Part shown: one piece after another, positions 1 through 9,915 of the stretch
Layout of the letters: each line of letters begins with the position of its first letter
How positions within the stretch are numbered: position 1 is the stretch's first letter
From: Musa acuminata AAA Group
Taxonomy: Eukaryota > Streptophyta > Magnoliopsida > Zingiberales > Musaceae
Length of the DNA: 64,000 bases
Assembly: GCF_036884655.1 (NCBI RefSeq)
Contig: NC_088339.1
Span: 31,643,001 to 31,707,000, forward strand
Direction of reading: 5' to 3'
Notes under the pieces: generated by a model
What the model was told of the DNA's origin: nothing
Database searches by the model: none
What the model saw: the letters and a program-made list of their open reading frames with translations, nothing else
Position numbers and translations under genes: made by a program

Positions 1-3000
1 TTGCACATCTAAATTCTCGAAGTAAGGAAGATGGACAGAATAAAGCTGAATTGGATGACTGGGAAGTTGCTGCTGACATATCATCACCAAAACTGAAAAC
101 ATCAGTGCATGGGCAGCTAGCTGTGGGAGCAAGGAAGCAATGTGATGATAATGGTTTTGAAGCTACTAATCGAAAGAAATACTCAAGGGATTTTCTAATG
201 ACCCTCTCTCAGCAATTTACTGAGATTCCTGTGGGTTTTGAGATTGCTTCCGATATAGCAGACGTGTTGATGAGCATTTCAGTTGGAAAATCACCATCCT
301 CAAGTCCTGGGAGGATCATAGATCGGTCATCAGGTGCTTCTCGGATAGACCGTCGTACAGGTGGCACTTTGGATGATGAAAAATGGACCAGCTCACCTGT
401 CTCTTTTGGCACTGGCCCTGTCTCTGGGCGTGTAGCTGCAAATGTAAGTCTTCGTCCTGGGCAAGGTGCCAGTCATGGTGTTTTGAGAAATCATCGTGGG
501 AAAACGCCCAATCAGTTTGGAGGAGGGATTCCATCAGGACTAGTGCAATCTCAAGGAAGCATGCCACATGGTAATGCTGGTGCAGACAGGTGGCAGCAGG
601 CAAGAGGCTTAATAGCCTCTCCTCAAATACCCTTACATGCAATGCACAAAGCCGAGAAGAAGTATGAAATTCACAAAGTTTCTGATAAGGAAGAGGCAAA
701 ACAAAGACAACTAAAAGGCATCCTTAACAAATTGACTCCTCAAAATTTTGACAAGCTCTTTGACCAGGTTAAGGAAGTTAACATCGACAATGCTGTCACT
801 CTTACTGGTGTCATCTCGCAGATCTTTGACAAAGCCTTGACGGAGCCTACCTTTTGTGAAATGTATGCTAATTTCTGTCTTCATCTTGCTGGTGCACTAC
901 CGGATTTCAGTGAAAACAATGAAAAAATAACTTTCAAAAGACTGCTCCTGAACAAATGTCAAGAGGAATTTGAAAGAGGGGAGAGAGAACAAGCTGAAGC
1001 AAACCAGGTCGAAGAGGAAGGTGACGTCAAACAGTCTGAAGAGGAGAGGGAAGAGAAAAGGCTCCAGGCCCGTAGGCGCATGTTAGGTAATATTCGGTTG
1101 ATCGGGGAATTATACAAAAAGAAGATGTTAACTGAGAGAATTATGCATGAGTGCATCAAGAAGTTGCTGGGAAATTGTCAGAATCCTGATGAAGAGGATG
1201 TTGAAGCACTGTGCAAATTGATGAGTACAATTGGCGAGATGATAGACCATGCAAAGGCAAAGGAACATATGGATGCATATTTTGACATGATAACTAAGTT
1301 ATCAACAAATCAGAAGCTGTCATTACGTGTTAGATTTATGTTGAAAGATGCAATTGATCTTAGGAAGAACAAATGGCAGCAAAGAAGGAAAGTTGAGGGG
1401 CCAAAGAAGATTGAGGAGGTTCACAGGGATGCTGCTCAAGAAAGGCAAGCTCAATCAAGTAGATTGGCTCGTGGCCCTGTCATCAATAATATTCCGAGAC
1501 GTAGTCATGCAGTTGATTATAGCCACCGTGGGTCATCTTCATCGACCTCTTCAAGTTCCCATCAGGTTGGTGGGCCCCGTGGATTGCCATCTCATGTTCG
1601 TGGCCATGGAGCTCAAGATGTGCGGTTGGAGGAGAGACATCAGTCTGAATCGAGGACTATGTCACTTCCCCTTCCACATAGGGGTACTAATGATGATTCT
1701 ATTACTCTTGGTCCTCAGGGTGGCCTGGCCAGGGGAATGTCTATCAGAGGACATTCATCAATATCTAATGTATCAGCTGCTGAAAGTTCTCCGGTTGTTG
1801 GGGATCTTCATAGAATGACACCGGGTCCCAATGGTACTAATGGTATGGCTGATAGGATTTCTGGAGCAACATACAATCAACTAAGTCATCAAGATCATGG
1901 TAATAACTACAGCAGCAGAGACTTTAAGGTTTTAGGTCCTGCTTTTGAGAGATCTGCCACATCTGCCCTACCTGCTGGGCGAACTAATGACACTTTAGGT
2001 AGCACCCTAACTGCAGTTTCTGAAACAGGAACATTTCCAGAAGTTCTGCAAGAAAAATCAATTTCAGCAATTAAAGAGTACTACAGGTATTGTTCCCTAT
2101 CATGTGTTTTGTATACTGTGCAAGTTTTGGTTGTGATAATTGGGACTAGTCTCTGTTTTTCATATTGACTAGGCTTTCCTGTCGTTTGGGTTTGCATGAT
2201 GGGAGTACACAAATTATCTTCGGCCTTATTGATGATATTTTTCATATTAGTCTTTTGGTTTATCTTATTATTTATAGTTTAGCTTATTGTTGTGAACATG
2301 TATTAATCTTTTCACTGTATGAATCTCTAACCTCTTTGTGCTTTGTTCATCTCAGTATTAACATGAAATGGTTGAAGGGTTGGATTGTCTTTCAAACTGA
2401 AGATCAATGAAAATTTTGAACATCCTTTAAGAGAAATATTACCTTTTACCTATTTCTTTCCAGTTTGAGGAGGACTATTATTCAAACTTACAACAATATG
2501 GTTGTTCCTTTACAATCTGGTGACTACGGTTTGAGTAATTAAAAACAATATCCCTATATGTAATGGTTATGCTGTGTACATCGACCCTCTTTAAACCCCG
2601 TATTGGTGAAAGCTTCGTGCATAGAGTTCTCTCAATTCTTGCTCTTCTAATAAACAAAGTCAAAACAAGACAAGGATGCTCTTATATCTCAATTTGTGAG
2701 TTTAGTTGCTTGGTAGTAAGAACTACCAATTTAGCTCAGATGACCAAGGAGCAACTTTGGATTAAAGTTTTTCACATGTCATTTTTCTCCTCTCATCTGC
2801 CATTAATCTACATAGTCATTGCTTTATTGCATTAGATACTGTTGCTGTTATTTTTTATATCAGAAGTTCTTTGGTCTTTGCTTGGAACTAATGTAAAACC
2901 TACCTTTTTCTTCAGCGCCAAGGATGAGAACGAGGTTGTATTGTGCATCAAGGAATTAAATGCTCCAAGTTTTTATCCTACCATGATATCATTATGGGTC

Positions 3001-3532
3001 AGCGACTCCTTTGAGAGAAAAGACATGGAAAGGGATCTTCTGGCGAAGCTTATAATCAACCTCTGCAATTCCAGAGATTGCTTGCTTAGTCGAGCACAGC
3101 TACTCCAAGGGTACGAATGGTCTAGAGAAACCAACTTAGGTACATCGTCTTATTATCGATAACATTTTCACTGATCACCACTTGGTTGTTGTCAGGTTTG
3201 AATCCGTTGTTTCTTTGTTGGAGGATGCTGTAAATGACGCCCCAAGAGCAGCAGAGTTTCTTGGTCGTCTATTTGCCATAATTGTTATGGAAAAAGTGGT
3301 GCCTTTGAGAGATTTAGGGAGACTGATACTTGAAGGAGGCGAGGAACCAGGTCGTGCGAGAGAGGTTGGACTTGCAGCAGAGGTTCTTGGTAGCATCCTC
3401 GAGACCGTAAAGTCAAAAGGAGGGGACTCCGCTTTGAATGACATTCTGGGTAGCTCCAATCTACAGCTAGAAGATTTCCGGCCTCCGCAGCAGATCAAAT
3501 CCAATAAGTTGGATGCATTTCTTCAGAGTTAG
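1..3532 (+). CDS. EIF4G: Eukaryotic translation initiation factor 4G (3' part, start outside window)
   Basis: This is the C-terminal part of plant eIF4G, the cytoplasmic scaffold of the cap-binding complex eIF4F. The frame is already open at base 3, so the true start lies upstream of the window. Exons by eye are 1-2086, 2916-3110 and 3196-3532, joined in phase at GT/AG sites, with stop TAG at 3530-3532. An eIF4E-binding motif of the Y-x4-L-hydrophobic type (KKYSRDFLM) lies at 174-200. The MIF4G domain, which binds eIF4A and RNA, spans about 650-1400 (ILNKLTPQNFDKLF, MYANFCLHL, RRRMLGNIRLIGELYKKKM). A Ser/Gly/Arg-rich linker follows to about 2040. An MA3 domain starts near 2040 and runs over both introns to the end (CIKELNAPSFYPTMISLWV, LGRLFAIIVMEKVVPL). 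The eIF4E-binding motif and the domain order fit full-size eIF4G rather than the shorter eIFiso4G. No lesion is visible. Confidence 0.93.
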
Positions 3533-3954
3533 AAGGATGCTATGTGCAGGGCAACACATGGGTATTTAGGTTCACTAGGGCTTTTCATCCAGGAAAACAT
3601 GGTACAATTGGTCTTTATTTATGCATGCGTGCCGTCGGTGCCATTGGGGTTGTGATACGTGATGAACGACTTCCTAATTAGTGGGCATTAGCAGAAGGGA
3701 ATGATGGAGGTAAAGCCCAAGCCTTTTTGACCTGTGGTAGATAAAGGGTAGTTTGACCCGGAAGAGAGACCGACTTGTGAACATTGATTAATTCATATTC
3801 ATTTATTTTATTTACAAAAATCGTTCTTTCTTGCAACTTGGTATGGCTAACAATGACGAGGGCCGAAATATTAGCCCAAGTCATCGTGGTTTATGTGTTT
3901 GATTTGATGCATTGTTCTCCAACCTTACGACTCTCTCTCTCTCTCTCCCTCTCC
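3533..3954. other. 3' flank of eIF4G, no gene seen
   Basis: This stretch should hold the 3' UTR and terminator region of eIF4G. A short CT-rich run lies near 3931-3953, directly before a MITE begins. I see no coding signal here. Confidence 0.5.
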
Positions 3955-4106
3955 TTTTGGAATGTTAGCATCTCTATGGTTATAAAAATAAAACATTTAG
4001 ATAAAATATTTATCAACTGAAACATAAATAAAAAATAAAAAATAATTTTAATATTTTATTTGATGATGGTAGACAATGTCGCTGGCGGGAAATGATAGTA
4101 CCGTTG
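3955..4106. mobile_element. MITE copy A, left part (interrupted by LTR element)
   Basis: This piece aligns by eye with the left arm of the MULE-type MITE at 57562-58190. The stretch around GCATCTCTATGGTTATAAAA matches that copy's GCATCCCTATAGTTACGAAA, followed by similar ACATTTAG and ATTTATC blocks, and by GATGATGG next to the insertion point. It stops exactly at the LTR start at 4107, and the alignment resumes at 8740. The outer terminal bases are too decayed to fix the end precisely. Confidence 0.7.
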
Positions 4107-4618
4107 TGTCACGGACAAACTTCTAAACAAGATGTTTGATGTAATGCTTATGTATGTCCGTGTCTTTTGACATGTTCATGTTTTGTACAACATGTAGAGG
4201 GGCGGTCGAAGGCTTGTATGTCCGTGTCTTTTGGCATGTTCATGTTTTGTACAACATGTAGAGGGGTGGTCGAAGGCTTAATAGTCCTATTTTAGTTGGG
4301 TTGATGGCTTCTTTAGGCTTGTAATATAAAGGTTGTGTCATGTGGACACGTGTGAGAGATTTTCGGTCTATAATGGATCATTTTACCCTTTATTGTGTAA
4401 TTATTCAGAGCTTGTAAAGTCTGTTTGTAATTTGCATTGTCTATGAAGTGTTTTTCGGAGATGTTTGCTTGTGGATCCCGATTGAGGCGTTTCCTCTAAC
4501 TCGTTCTCTCTCTTTCGTGGGTCCTAAGGGACATGGGAGACTTCGGGGAGGCTGACCTTTGCGGACGGACACGTAAGGGTGCCGCACGACTTAGGCAAAA
4601 TCAGCTAAGTCCGTGACA
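4107..4618 (+). repeat. 5' LTR with internal 64-bp tandem duplication
   Basis: This LTR is 512 bp against 448 bp for its partner. The difference is a tandem duplication of 64 bp (units 4151-4214 and 4215-4278), each containing GTATGTCCGTGTCTTTTG and the CATGTAGAGGGG block. A TATA-like GTAATATAAAGG lies near 4321 and could be the promoter core. Confidence 0.9.
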
Positions 4619-4620
4619 GA

Positions 4621-4632
4621 TGGTATCAGAGC
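4621..4632 (+). other. Primer-binding site (initiator Met-tRNA type)
   Basis: TGGTATCAGAGC lies two bases downstream of the 5' LTR. This is the standard plant retrotransposon minus-strand primer site complementary to the 3' end of initiator Met-tRNA. Confidence 0.92.
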
Positions 4633-6423
4633 GGGACAAGCACTCATAGAAACACTTAGCATGCAAACGTGGGGGACCTAGCGGGGCTGCGTTGAGGGCA
4701 GTCAGCACACGCGCGACCGTTTGGGGGAAAACGGGCATGGAGATGTAGGGAAAAGGAGTCGCTCGGAGGAGTGAGCATCTGACATTGGCATTCAGAGGAA
4801 TGACCAACCCTTCGCACAAGAGGCACCACGAGAACAGGCAAGCTTGGAAGAATTTGGAGCGCACAAAGGTTGGGATGGCTGAGTTTGAGCTACGGCTCAA
4901 CGTTGACAACTATACTTGATGGTGCTCAAGGCAAGCGAGGCGCTTGGCAAAGGATGAGACCATGCAAGGTGGAATGAGTTGCTCAGCGGTCGAAAGAGTT
5001 GTGCAAAGCTCACAGAGGTGAGAGGAATTGCTAACTCGAAGAATTCGGTACACATATATGGGCTTGTATGCGGACAATGGAATGTTCGCGGCCATCCCAA
5101 GGCGACCGAAACTCGGCGCCATGGAGCATTGAAACTTTCTCTTCGGCATGTGAAGGATACGTTCGTAGGATGCTGAAGTGTGCAATGAGTTCAGCATGTT
5201 GCTAAGCCTTGAGTGGTGCAGCGGGGGCTGTATTGACGTGGAGTCGCAATCTAGCAAGTGCGTTTGCAGGTGGCAGAACAATGCACAGTTTGGTCAGCAG
5301 ATCGGAGTAGTCCAAGGGGATGGTGGTCTCCGAAACGAAGAGAGATGTTGCTCCAATGGGACAGTTATCCAGGAGGGATAAGTCCCGGCTCTCTAGAGGG
5401 AGAATCACGTGCGACGGACTGCACATGCTGAGGAGGAGTACCTCAACAAACAACAACTCCACGAAGCTCAATGGACCGAGCAAGCGGCGAGGAGTCGTCG
5501 CATGATCTCGCTCGGGAGAATGCATTGGTGGATGCATTGCGAGATCAAGTGGGGGAGCGACCCAAAGCAACTCAAATGAAGGCACACTTGGAGTCGATAT
5601 GGAGATCGGACTCAAGGGAGGGCTGACCCGTGGAATGGTGGGCGCGAGGGCCACCATCGACTCAATGGAAAAACGAGGAGCGGAGCAACTTGGGTGTAAC
5701 TTGGCGAAGTACCCAAGCCGCATGAAGGGAGCCATCATAGAAGTTGGAACATGGAGCAGAGGCGCAGTGCTTTCCTTAGACAGAGGTCAAGGACATGAAC
5801 TCTTGTAGAGGCAAGAGTAGGATCATGTTGTTCCATGGGTCATTCATTCTATCAGAGAGGACTCATCTTGCATGGTGCCAAAGATGAAGGGAGCTTCTAG
5901 GCACATGCACCTTATCTCGGAGGAGCATTTGATGGAGGAACTAAGGCGACTCAATTTACGAATGTGAAGTTGGGTTCAGAAGGCCTTAGCATGGGACAAG
6001 AGGACGCAGAGGCGGGTACTCTTGAAGAATATGCCACAGTGTTGCCATTCAAGTTGGCATGAAGGAAGCAGTGCGCAGCGGAGATTGTGCTGGTAGGGGC
6101 AGAGGCCCAGGATCCAGACAATGGTGTACAAATTATAGTGAAGTCGGTGGACTTCGGGAGTTACTAGGCGACGGACTGTCCTAGAGCGGTGCTTCATCTA
6201 GGTGTGACCCAAGAGTGGGTGGATGAAGGTCGATTGCCAAAGGAGCGAACAAAATCGAAGGTGGAAGAGACCCTACGATGTATTGACAGAGGCCACACAT
6301 GGAGGGTTCACAATTCGAGTTTATTCCACAAGGATCAGAATGCAATGGAGATGTCACCAGGAGGCGGCATGGTGCAGCGGATCGTGGTGGAACAGTTCGT
6401 GGCAATGCGATACACACGACTGA

Positions 6424-7130
6424 AGCCCGTGAGGGACTAGATCATATGGAGGTATGATCGGGAGCTACTGGAAGCTCCACTTCGGTGAACAACACGACGG
6501 CAAGAAGGGCTATGGATTCAAGAAGTGAAGGCCATGGTACCGCAGAGGCGGGTCTTCCGTGTGTGCATCGAATTTTGCATCGGATGAAAACCTTGGTCAT
6601 CCGCATATGGGGGTTGTGTTCCACCAAGGGAAAAGTTCGAATGCAAGTACCAGTGAGTTCCATGGGAGGGACTTGATCATGCAAAGGTATGATCAAAGCA
6701 ACTGGAGAGTTGGACTGCTCCAGAGCTCATATTCGCTTAAGGGAGCCCGGCAAGTCAGAGGACAAGGCCGAGTAAGCGAACGTTGTTACCAAGGAAGCTA
6801 AGGAGAACAGAATCGGTGCAAACTCTACAACGTGATGGCAGAGGCCATGCATGGGAGTTGCAGTCTGTCTTTCCATCGACCAAACAGACTGCTTGGAGAA
6901 CACAGAGGTGTTGAAGCAGGGGGTCGAAAGGGGCGAGGAAGCAACGACGAGTCCAGAGGGACTTAGCTACCCAAAATCAAGCATCAGTTAGAATGGAGGT
7001 GAACTCGGAGGAGGGCCACAGAGGCATATCTACTGATCGTGAAGAAAAGGGATACATATGCGAGGCGACGGATAGTAGTGCCATGGGCATGGCAGCGCCA
7101 TGGTACCGCAGAGGCGGGACTTCCGTGAAA
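6424..7130 (+). repeat. Repeated segments inside the LTR element
   Basis: Several blocks recur in the non-coding interior. CCATGGTACCGCAGAGGCGG is found near 6534 and again near 7099, each followed by a CTTCCGTG block. A GATCAT...GGTATGATC block is found near 6440 and near 6676, each followed by an ACTGGA-type motif. They suggest internal duplication or a structural function in RNA packaging. The function is not known. Confidence 0.6.
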
Positions 7131-8280
7131 GTCATTGATCCCTTGCTCTCATGGAGGGAGAGCTCTTGGTCGTGAAAGGGGCCGAGGAGGTGGAGCATGC
7201 AGAGGCAATCTCCAAGTACCGAGACAAGGCTGAAGGGCAGAGGCCGAGGAACTTCGTAAGACCGGTGTCAATGTGCTTCTCATCAAGATAGCCGAAAGTG
7301 AAGGACTTCGGGTCATGCAAGAATGCATAACCAAGGAACGAAGCAGGCAGTACGCGGTGCTGTACCTTTGCTACTCAGTGGAGTAGGCGGCAGGGTTGAT
7401 GGAGAAGACGGTACAATCCCAAAAGCGACCAAACCTATGAGAGAACTACTCCAAGTTGGGGTGAAAACTTTCGGCATTCCAAAAGTTCAATGGCATTGAG
7501 AAGGTGAATCACAGTAGCTAACTCAATGCAAGGAGTGCAAACACTTCAAGTGCTTCAGAAGTGTGAGCAAAGAGCAGGCGAAGGCCAGTAACCAGCTCGA
7601 TGCATGGAGTACAACCTCGAGGAGGCGGGCGAAGTCAAGTAACCTTTGCCTTCTCAACTCTTAAGAGAATGGGCGAAACCGAGTACCCCAATTCTCTTAT
7701 CTATCCAGCAGAGGAGCTCTGCACAAGTTCAAAGACCCTTCGAAGATAATGGAAGACAATAGTTGTCAAATTCTCACCAACGGTGATAAGTGCTATTGAG
7801 AGTAGATTGTCCGCTTCATTTCCCAACGAAATGCCAATCGAAAGCGGAAGTGATGCGAACCTACTTGGATGTGATAACTAAGTGAAAGAAGAGTCAATGA
7901 GCAAATTTTGTGGAGGAAGGACCCAAAACTTCAGAAGTTTGCGAGACGATGCTCGTTAAAGCTCCAACAAGCATCCACCCAGTTCAAGCAGCATGAGGAA
8001 TTTGAGAGACTGGCGCAATAAGGATGGTCTTTTCCTTCATCTGGGGGATCCGCAGGAATCAACAAGGATCAACACAACTCAGCCAACCCCACACCAGAGT
8101 CAGAGTCAATGGTGAGTTGAAGCAGCATGGCAGATCAAAGGTTCGACTACTCAAAAATAGCAGCGGAGAGCAGCTAGGAGCCAAGAGGCGCATTGTAGCT
8201 GGAGCAGAAGATTGAAGACTCAGTAAAGGCGAGGAGTTGCAATGGCGACAAAGGCTTCAACGAGGACGTCGAAGGAATAA

Positions 8281-8291
8281 GTGGGGGAGAA
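8281..8291 (+). other. Polypurine tract
   Basis: GTGGGGGAGAA sits immediately upstream of the TG that opens the 3' LTR. This is the expected position and composition for the plus-strand primer of reverse transcription. Confidence 0.8.
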
Positions 8292-8739
8292 TGTCACGGA
8301 CAAACTTCTAAACAAGATGTTTGATGTAATGCTTATATATGTCCGTGTCTTTTGGCATGCTCATGCCTTGTACAGCATGTAGAGGGGCGGCCGAAGGCTT
8401 AATAGTTCCATTTTAGTTGGGTTGGTGGCCTCTTTAGGCTTGTAATATAAAGGTTGTGTCATGTGGACACGTGTGAGAGATTTTTGATCTATAATGGACC
8501 ATTTTACCATTTGTTGTGCAACTATTCAGAGCTTGTAAAGTCTGTTTGTAATTTGCATTGTCTATGAAGTGTTTTTCGGAGATGTTTGCTTGTGGATCCC
8601 GATTGAGGCGTTTCCTCTAACTCGTTATCTCTCTTTCGTGGGTCCTAAGGGACATGGGAGACTTCGGGGAGGTTGACCTTTGCGGACGGACATGCAAGGG
8701 TGCCACACGACTTAGGCAAAACCAGCTAAGTCCGTGACA
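8292..8739 (+). repeat. 3' LTR
   Basis: This 448-bp copy lacks the 64-bp tandem duplication of the 5' LTR. Its ends are TGTCACGG and CCGTGACA. Most differences from the 5' LTR are C/T or G/A, as expected for methylated plant repeats. Confidence 0.9.
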
Positions 8740-9200
8740 GTTGGGGGCTGCAGGTGGGTTTTATGAATGGAAAGAACAACGATGAAAGGTGAGGGCTACT
8801 TTACATTTGCGTTAATGCCAATACAAATACTGAACAATGAAAGGACCATTGATATAGATGTCGAGTAGTATCACTCGACAACTACGTAAACATCGATGCA
8901 GATGCAGAGTAATGCTGCTTGGTATTTGCATCAGTGATCTTTTCATCGCTCGATATTTACGTCGATACCAACATAGATATAGAGCGACCCTCACCTCTTG
9001 CCAGTCGCCCTTCTCATCCACAATAATCATCCATGATCCATAACGATGTTGTCATCAATTAAAATATTAAAATTATATTTATATTTTTTATTTTTATATT
9101 TTCATTAATAAAATTAAAAATAAATAAACTTAGATATTTCATTTTTATAGTTATAATAATATACTTTTATAATTGTAATAATATTAATATAATTTGTTGA
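8740..9200. mobile_element. MITE copy A, right part
   Basis: This continues the MITE interrupted at 4106. GGGGGCTGCAGGTG, AACGATGAAAGGTGAGGGC and GCGACCCTCACCTCTTGCC align with GAGGGCCGCAGGTG, AACGATGAGAAGTGAGGGC and GCAACCCTCACCTCTCGTC in the copy at 57562-58190. The last part (TTAGATATTTCATTTTTATAG) is the matching right arm. The right terminus is blurred at about 9190-9200. Confidence 0.7.
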
Positions 9201-9546
9201 TAGTTAACCGTCTGTGCTACGCTGACAAAATCGAGCAAGCCAACGGCCGAACAGAAGCTAAAACCGTCGAGCGTTCTCGCATATTTTATGGAGAAAGAGG
9301 AAAGCGTCGTTTCACGTGCAGTAGCCGAGTTGTAATTCTTAGGACACAGACGGTAGTACAAAAAACTCTCAATGCAATTAAAGAAATGAAAACAGTAGTC
9401 TAAAAATTGTGAATGTAAGTTCTTTCTTACAACAAAAGAAACGAAAAAAGATATGTCCTACTAGGAATTGTGAATCACACAATTTTACATCGTGTAAATA
9501 TTCGGGTACTGTACTGTTAAGAGTTGGAGAATCAGCAGCTGGCACA

Positions 9547-9880
9547 TCATAGAGAGAAGGGCTTCGAGTACACATCGAATTGTTCCCACGCAGTCAGTTG
9601 TGGTTCCTGCAATAATATATCCATAATAAATGATGATATTTGTTGTTGCAGATCCACTCAAACTCAAACTATGCCACAGATCAAGACTCCCAGAAGGGAC
9701 ACTCCCAGGGATAACATAAAAGAAACAATGCACGGGGTAATGACATGGAAATCAGCCTTTTTCTGTCTGGGCTAACTTTTTAAAAGGTTATATGTCAACC
9801 ATGCAACCCAAGTGCTGTGGGAGCATTAACCTCATTCGGTCATCTAATGACCCAACATATGAGACGATGCATGGGTCAGG

Positions 9881-9915
<35 letters not shown>

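Larger units (their letters stand above)
4107..8739 (+). mobile_element. Non-coding LTR retrotransposon (LARD-like, non-autonomous)
   Basis: This is a complete LTR element. The 5' LTR is 4107-4618 and the 3' LTR is 8292-8739. Both begin TGTCACGGAC and end TCCGTGACA. A primer-binding site complementary to initiator-Met tRNA (TGGTATCAGAGC) lies two bases after the 5' LTR, and a G-rich polypurine tract abuts the 3' LTR. The tetranucleotide GTTG flanks both ends (4103-4106 and 8740-8743). That is shorter than the usual 5-bp duplication, so one base may have mutated. The 3.7-kb interior has no long reading frame on the + strand and none of the gag, protease, RT (YxDD), RNase H or integrase motifs I looked for. 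By definition this resembles a large retrotransposon derivative (LARD) mobilised in trans. The LTRs differ at roughly twenty positions by eye, mostly transitions, plus one 64-bp indel, so the insertion is not recent. Confidence 0.88.

Noticed and set aside
5202..5738. 178-codon minus-strand open frame inside the LTR element
   Set aside because: It is antisense to the element, has no domain I recognise, and the low stop density follows from balanced GC. Retroelement interiors often give such spurious frames.
4103..8743. A perfect 5-bp target duplication for the LTR element
   Set aside because: Only GTTG matches exactly; the fifth base differs on either side, so I report four bases and do not claim five.
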